This document shows positions 61,001 through 64,000 of a stretch of 64,000 nucleotides of DNA, piece after piece. The notes beneath the pieces were generated by a model. The model was not told the DNA's origin. It saw only the letters and a program-made list of their open reading frames with translations, and searched no databases. A program made the translations under genes and the position numbers. The DNA is from an uncultured Clostridia bacterium (GTDB taxonomy: Bacteria > Bacillota > Clostridia > Christensenellales > UBA1242): NCBI GenBank assembly GCA_947593585.1, contig CANQDP010000004.1, positions 33,201 through 97,200 of the forward strand, given 5' to 3'. Numbering within the stretch: position 1 is the first letter of the stretch; each line of letters opens with the position of its first letter.

Positions 61001-64000
61001 TGGTGGAGTTTTACATACAACCTTTACACCTGTAACAATCGGTTCTGCAACTTTGTCAGGTTATTCATTCTTAGGATGGTCCACCGGCAACGACACCAAT
61101 GTAGATTCCACATATGCCGTTGGCAAAACCTTCCAAAGGACGGAAGATACTGGCGTGCTTGAACTCTATGCTGTTTGGAGCAAAACGGGCACAACCGCAA
61201 GCATGACCATCCCAGCCACTGTAAATTTCTTTAAAGCATCAGGGGACTATGATAGTGTATCGGGTGAAAACACTAGAACTTATTCTAATGCCACAGTATA
61301 TTATAACTGCGATCGTTCATCTGAAACCATCCATGAATATGGTAGCTCATACACTTCAACTTATGGAACTGTGGAATACACCACTCAGCCAACTTGGAGC
61401 GGATTCACCTTTGAGGGTTGGGCGACATCGGGTTCCGGCACATCGAGTACAAATGTAGATTATTCTGCAGACACAACTTCGTTTAGCACTAGATACAACT
61501 ATTATGCCGTCTGGTCAGACACTAGTGGCACGAGGACGGCAGATGTAGAAAGTGACGCTTGCTATTATTACACTAATTCAAAAACGGTCATGTATAAAGC
61601 GGGACATCAAACAAGTAATATTACATATAAAGATGTAACAAGGTATTTTAATTATGATCTCAGTGTGAGCAGAACGGCTACGACGGGTGGAACATTCTCG
61701 TCATTTAATAGAATGACGAAGCTGTGCGAAGTTGAAGCTCCGCCTGCAAGTGAGGTGCCTAGCGGATATACTTTTGTTGGTTGGGGCACTTCAGCAACTT
61801 CCACAAAGCCTGACACTTATTGGAATCCGGGTAGGACGTTTGAAACTGGAGGCAATGGGATACAATCCCTTTACGCAGTATGGTCCAAGACAGGGCAGAG
61901 CGCCACAAAAAGCGTGTCCGCTAGTGCAAACTTCTATAGAGCATCGGGGGACTATGCCACAGTTAATGGCTCAAACACTAGAACTTACTCTAATGCCACT
62001 GTGTATTATAATTGCGACCTCACAACTAGTTCTGTTCAAGATGACAGTGGCTCATACACCACCACTTATGGAACTGTAACATACACCACCAAGCCAACCA
62101 GAAGCGGTTACACATTTGAAGGCTGGGCAACATCTAGTTCTGCCACAACAGCAGACTATTCCACTAGCACCACTTCGTTTAGCACACAGTATGATTACTA
62201 TGCCGTGTGGTCAGACACTAGTGGCACGAGAACTGGCACAAGTTCTGCCACTGCGGTGTATTATTACACCACATCGTCATCAAGCTATTCCACAACTTCG
62301 TCTTGCACTGCCACAAACACATATAGTGGAGTGAAGAAGACATATAACTACGATTTAAGTTCATCAGTTACAGCCACATCAGGTGGCAGTGTGTCCAGCA
62401 CAAGTTATAGCAGTGTTTCGCTTTTGTCCGGCTCATCTTATGCACCTGCGGGTTATTCATTCTATGGCTGGGCAACGTCTAGCACTTCCACCACACTGTC
62501 GTATAGTTCTGGAAGCAATTACACTCGTGGTTCATCAGCCCTAAGCCTATATGCAATATGGACAGATACTAGTGGCACAAGGAGTGAAACGAGCGATGTG
62601 GCAGCGGTGAATTATTACACCACATCGTCATCAAGTGTAGGTTTTAACGGTTATTCCACTAAAACTACCACATATTCAGGAGTAACGAGATATTTAAACT
62701 GCACACGCAGTTCGTCATACACACGCACAGCCACATCAGGTGGCACAGCAGGCACTCCATCATATAGTTCTGTAACAATAGCATCCGGCTCATCGTATAA
62801 GCCATCCGGATACTCTTTCTACGCATGGGCAACATCTAGCACATCCACCACATCGTCTTGGACATCTGGTGAAACATATAGCAGTTTCTCCGGCACTCCG
62901 TTAAATTTGTATGCAATCTGGACAGACACAAGTGGCACGAGGTCAGGCACATCAAGTGTAACGGCAATTAACTATTACACAACCTCTTCATCAAGCATAG
63001 ACTCATCACAGACTTGCACAAAGACGACCTCATACACAGGCGTAACGAGATATTTCAACTGCACACGCAATTCGTCATACACACGCACAGCCACCACTGG
63101 AGGCACGGCAGGAAGTTCCACATATTCTGCCATATCTATTAAATCCCCATCTAGTGCGAGCACACCAAGTGGATATAGTTTTGTTGGATGGGCAACGAGC
63201 AATTCATACACACCAAATAGTTCATATGATGCGGGAGATAGTTTCACATATAGTGGCACAGCATTAAGCCTATATGCAGTTTGGTCTAAAGGTGGGCAGA
63301 GCACAACACAAAGTTCTTCATCTTATGCAGATTTCTATAAGACATCTTCTTCGGACTATGACCACATCACAGGAAGCAACACTTTAAATTATAACAATGC
63401 CACATACTACTATAACTGCACTCGTTCATCAAGCACAGTCCATGATTACGGCAGTTCATCTGGCACCACTTATGGCAGTGTTACATACACCACCAAGCCA
63501 ACCAGAAGTGGATATACATTTAAAGGATGGTCAACATCTAAGACCGGCACGACAGTGGATTATTCCACCACAGTTTCATCATTTAGCCTTCAGTACGATT
63601 ACTATGCAATCTGGCAGAGCAATAGTTACACGGCGGACACGGATTGGAGCAATGCAGACACAATAAGGATAACCTACGATTGGAACTATAATGGGTCATC
63701 TAGCACATGGATGGATGCGTATAGGCAGTCGAGGACAAGGTCATACCACATATATAATTACGACCTATCTACGAATGTTAAAGGCACAGCGAACACTGAG
63801 TACCAATATGTTGGGGTAACACTGCCAACCAATTTAAGTTCGCCACGCGGGAATGGGTATGAGCTCACAGGTTGGAGGCTATCCAATGCAAGCAGTGGCA
63901 CTTTATATGACCCGGGAGATCGTTACACACCAACATCCACAAGCGGAGTAACCTTTTATGCGCAGTGGAAGGCATTAACCATAGTGCTCACATTAGATGC
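58077..64000 (+). CDS. Giant exported/surface protein with pmp-like beta-helix region and InlB-type (Listeria-Bacteroides) repeats; partial, no stop in window
   Basis: MKQSLSKKRIKFNIIAGVCLLVLAALVISSVGIML N-terminal TM; NGGGI/SGGGIYLQ repeats; ~10 GY[ST]FxGWAT...YAVW units from ~60.7 kb onward; open reading frame to the window end (absent from the ORF track because no stop is reached). Confidence 0.9.
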   Translation, partial: MKQSLSKKRIKFNIIAGVCLLVLAALVISSVGIMLNLKKPSPEGGPQSSVNPMEWNIDEWDGSSSKNEFFSGEDFANRGKAFTINSANAFAYFVSVVNNPQEAAKYNFFKGYTVYLNKSIDLSNQQIASIGVEYNGHSTFQGVFDGAYYTIFNANLTGGLFNFVENATIKNLGLYNATIKSSLPCVGAIANRAVSSNIENCFVRLGSVQADNVAGLVGEMSGSCQISNSFAHTSLLGNAAGLLFSFKEPEQEDVSLTISHCYYLNADLDVSQISIEPEREQVLQNPSKADFSKWDYSASYSLSHTWCDCGSTEYSFPLPILTRFNKTFTTGACYESVVHKDNGDILNADTLSSAFSQLADNDTAEISIIIPQLSVDETAVISANAELTLTSAVDTVLTRGKANTSSMLVSSGSSSLKITGTHSITLDGNRAYVEANHLTSRSAVIAMGTNVQIGENVTIQNNINNSDGLGGGLLIYNVAEGQLQDELTGEFNMLEIHGTITNCSGKNGGGTAVIGTATNNHQTITNCTAENGGGLFITDEIKETSAIRATIKEFSGRKITTMARSEPTGSTTLSGTYSNNTTSSNGGGIYGYFSSTGTLKLDGATIMENSAYYGGGMWLGKSGISTVSVTDKVSPDNMTNIGRNKAEYDGGGIYSNGVDLSIYCSYIYLNTTTTERYNLQDGGGGLYVRCANLTLDGKYGAEVTDNESAGNGGGILFYTETSGQKLVVSNSSVSTNTAVSSGGGIYLQATNNASSTSKNSASFSNCTIQGNTAESGGGIFIEDCDSVSFDRPNITENTANYRGGGVCNNNCSSSNIHANYLDTEHCYDNTANNAGNNTYGMGEMTYNFYKTTGVGLYIIGAWYDIYYLDPIPYYQPELSGYLFIGWATFAAGLDYIQNVPSPGLFTSGNRNYYPVWVNNEGTRDGSSISGVNAIVYHETGPIYMDSFGQCTQTNYYTNVTKYYSCDLGSTKTDTTGGVLHTTFTPVTIGSATLSGYSFLGWSTGNDTNVDSTYAVGKTFQRTEDTGVLELYAVWSKTGTTASMTIPATVNFFKASGDYDSVSGENTRTYSNATVYYNCDRSSETIHEYGSSYTSTYGTVEYTTQPTWSGFTFEGWATSGSGTSSTNVDYSADTTSFSTRYNYYAVWSDTSGTRTADVESDACYYYTNSKTVMYKAGHQTSNITYKDVTRYFNYDLSVSRTATTGGTFSSFNRMTKLCEVEAPPASEVPSGYTFVGWGTSATSTKPDTYWNPGRTFETGGNGIQSLYAVWSKTGQSATKSVSASANFYRASGDYATVNGSNTRTYSNATVYYNCDLTTSSVQDDSGSYTTTYGTVTYTTKPTRSGYTFEGWATSSSATTADYSTSTTSFSTQYDYYAVWSDTSGTRTGTSSATAVYYYTTSSSSYSTTSSCTATNTYSGVKKTYNYDLSSSVTATSGGSVSSTSYSSVSLLSGSSYAPAGYSFYGWATSSTSTTLSYSSGSNYTRGSSALSLYAIWTDTSGTRSETSDVAAVNYYTTSSSSVGFNGYSTKTTTYSGVTRYLNCTRSSSYTRTATSGGTAGTPSYSSVTIASGSSYKPSGYSFYAWATSSTSTTSSWTSGETYSSFSGTPLNLYAIWTDTSGTRSGTSSVTAINYYTTSSSSIDSSQTCTKTTSYTGVTRYFNCTRNSSYTRTATTGGTAGSSTYSAISIKSPSSASTPSGYSFVGWATSNSYTPNSSYDAGDSFTYSGTALSLYAVWSKGGQSTTQSSSSYADFYKTSSSDYDHITGSNTLNYNNATYYYNCTRSSSTVHDYGSSSGTTYGSVTYTTKPTRSGYTFKGWSTSKTGTTVDYSTTVSSFSLQYDYYAIWQSNSYTADTDWSNADTIRITYDWNYNGSSSTWMDAYRQSRTRSYHIYNYDLSTNVKGTANTEYQYVGVTLPTNLSSPRGNGYELTGWRLSNASSGTLYDPGDRYTPTSTSGVTFYAQWKALTIVLTLD

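Noticed and set aside
60193-63666. Alternative-frame ORFs inside the giant surface gene (60193-60540, 61249-61458, 61732-62079, 62116-62334, 62975-63304, 63397-63666)
   Set aside because: Off-frame or antisense products of the Ser/Thr-rich repeats; the main frame from 58077 is open throughout.
60700-64000. Regularly spaced repeats considered as a CRISPR or tandem DNA repeat array
   Set aside because: Similarity is at protein level with diverged DNA, continuous in one reading frame; no CRISPR repeat/spacer structure or cas genes.

Overview
Low-GC Gram-positive (Firmicutes-like, SpoIVA-encoding) chromosomal segment. Most of it is dense housekeeping gene content: glmM (partial), lgt, T-box-aspS-asnS, spoIVA, rsmD, ogg, nfeD-floA, 23S-5S rRNA, folD, rsmI, trmN-like, ricT/PSP1, holB, greA, dnaE, whiA, murB, uvrC, ctsR-mcsA-mcsB-clpC, yhbY, obgE, nth, csd, deoA/pdp, tsaE and a tsaB-rimI fusion. 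The window ends inside a giant surface protein (>=1974 aa, no stop in the window) with a pmp/beta-helix N-terminal part and Listeria-Bacteroides (InlB-type) repeats. I saw no CRISPR array, transposase, integrase or classical defence island. Items most worth a second look: (1) a G9 tract inside a 5'UTR hairpin, next to a 22-bp palindrome at the -10, directly upstream of the giant surface protein; (2) an McsB homologue that has lost the guanidino-kinase catalytic motifs inside an otherwise intact CtsR operon; (3) a shared in-frame palindrome (TTATAAC-N4-GTTAT) inside Asn-rich insertions in MurB and in a degenerate ABC ATPase; (4) a 23S rRNA with G at the position equivalent to E. coli A2059, predicting macrolide resistance, in a 23S-5S unit that is not linked to a 16S gene; (5) a partial 5S duplication and an 87-bp x3 tandem repeat that spans a stop codon. 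All calls were made by eye from motifs and translations; no database search was run.
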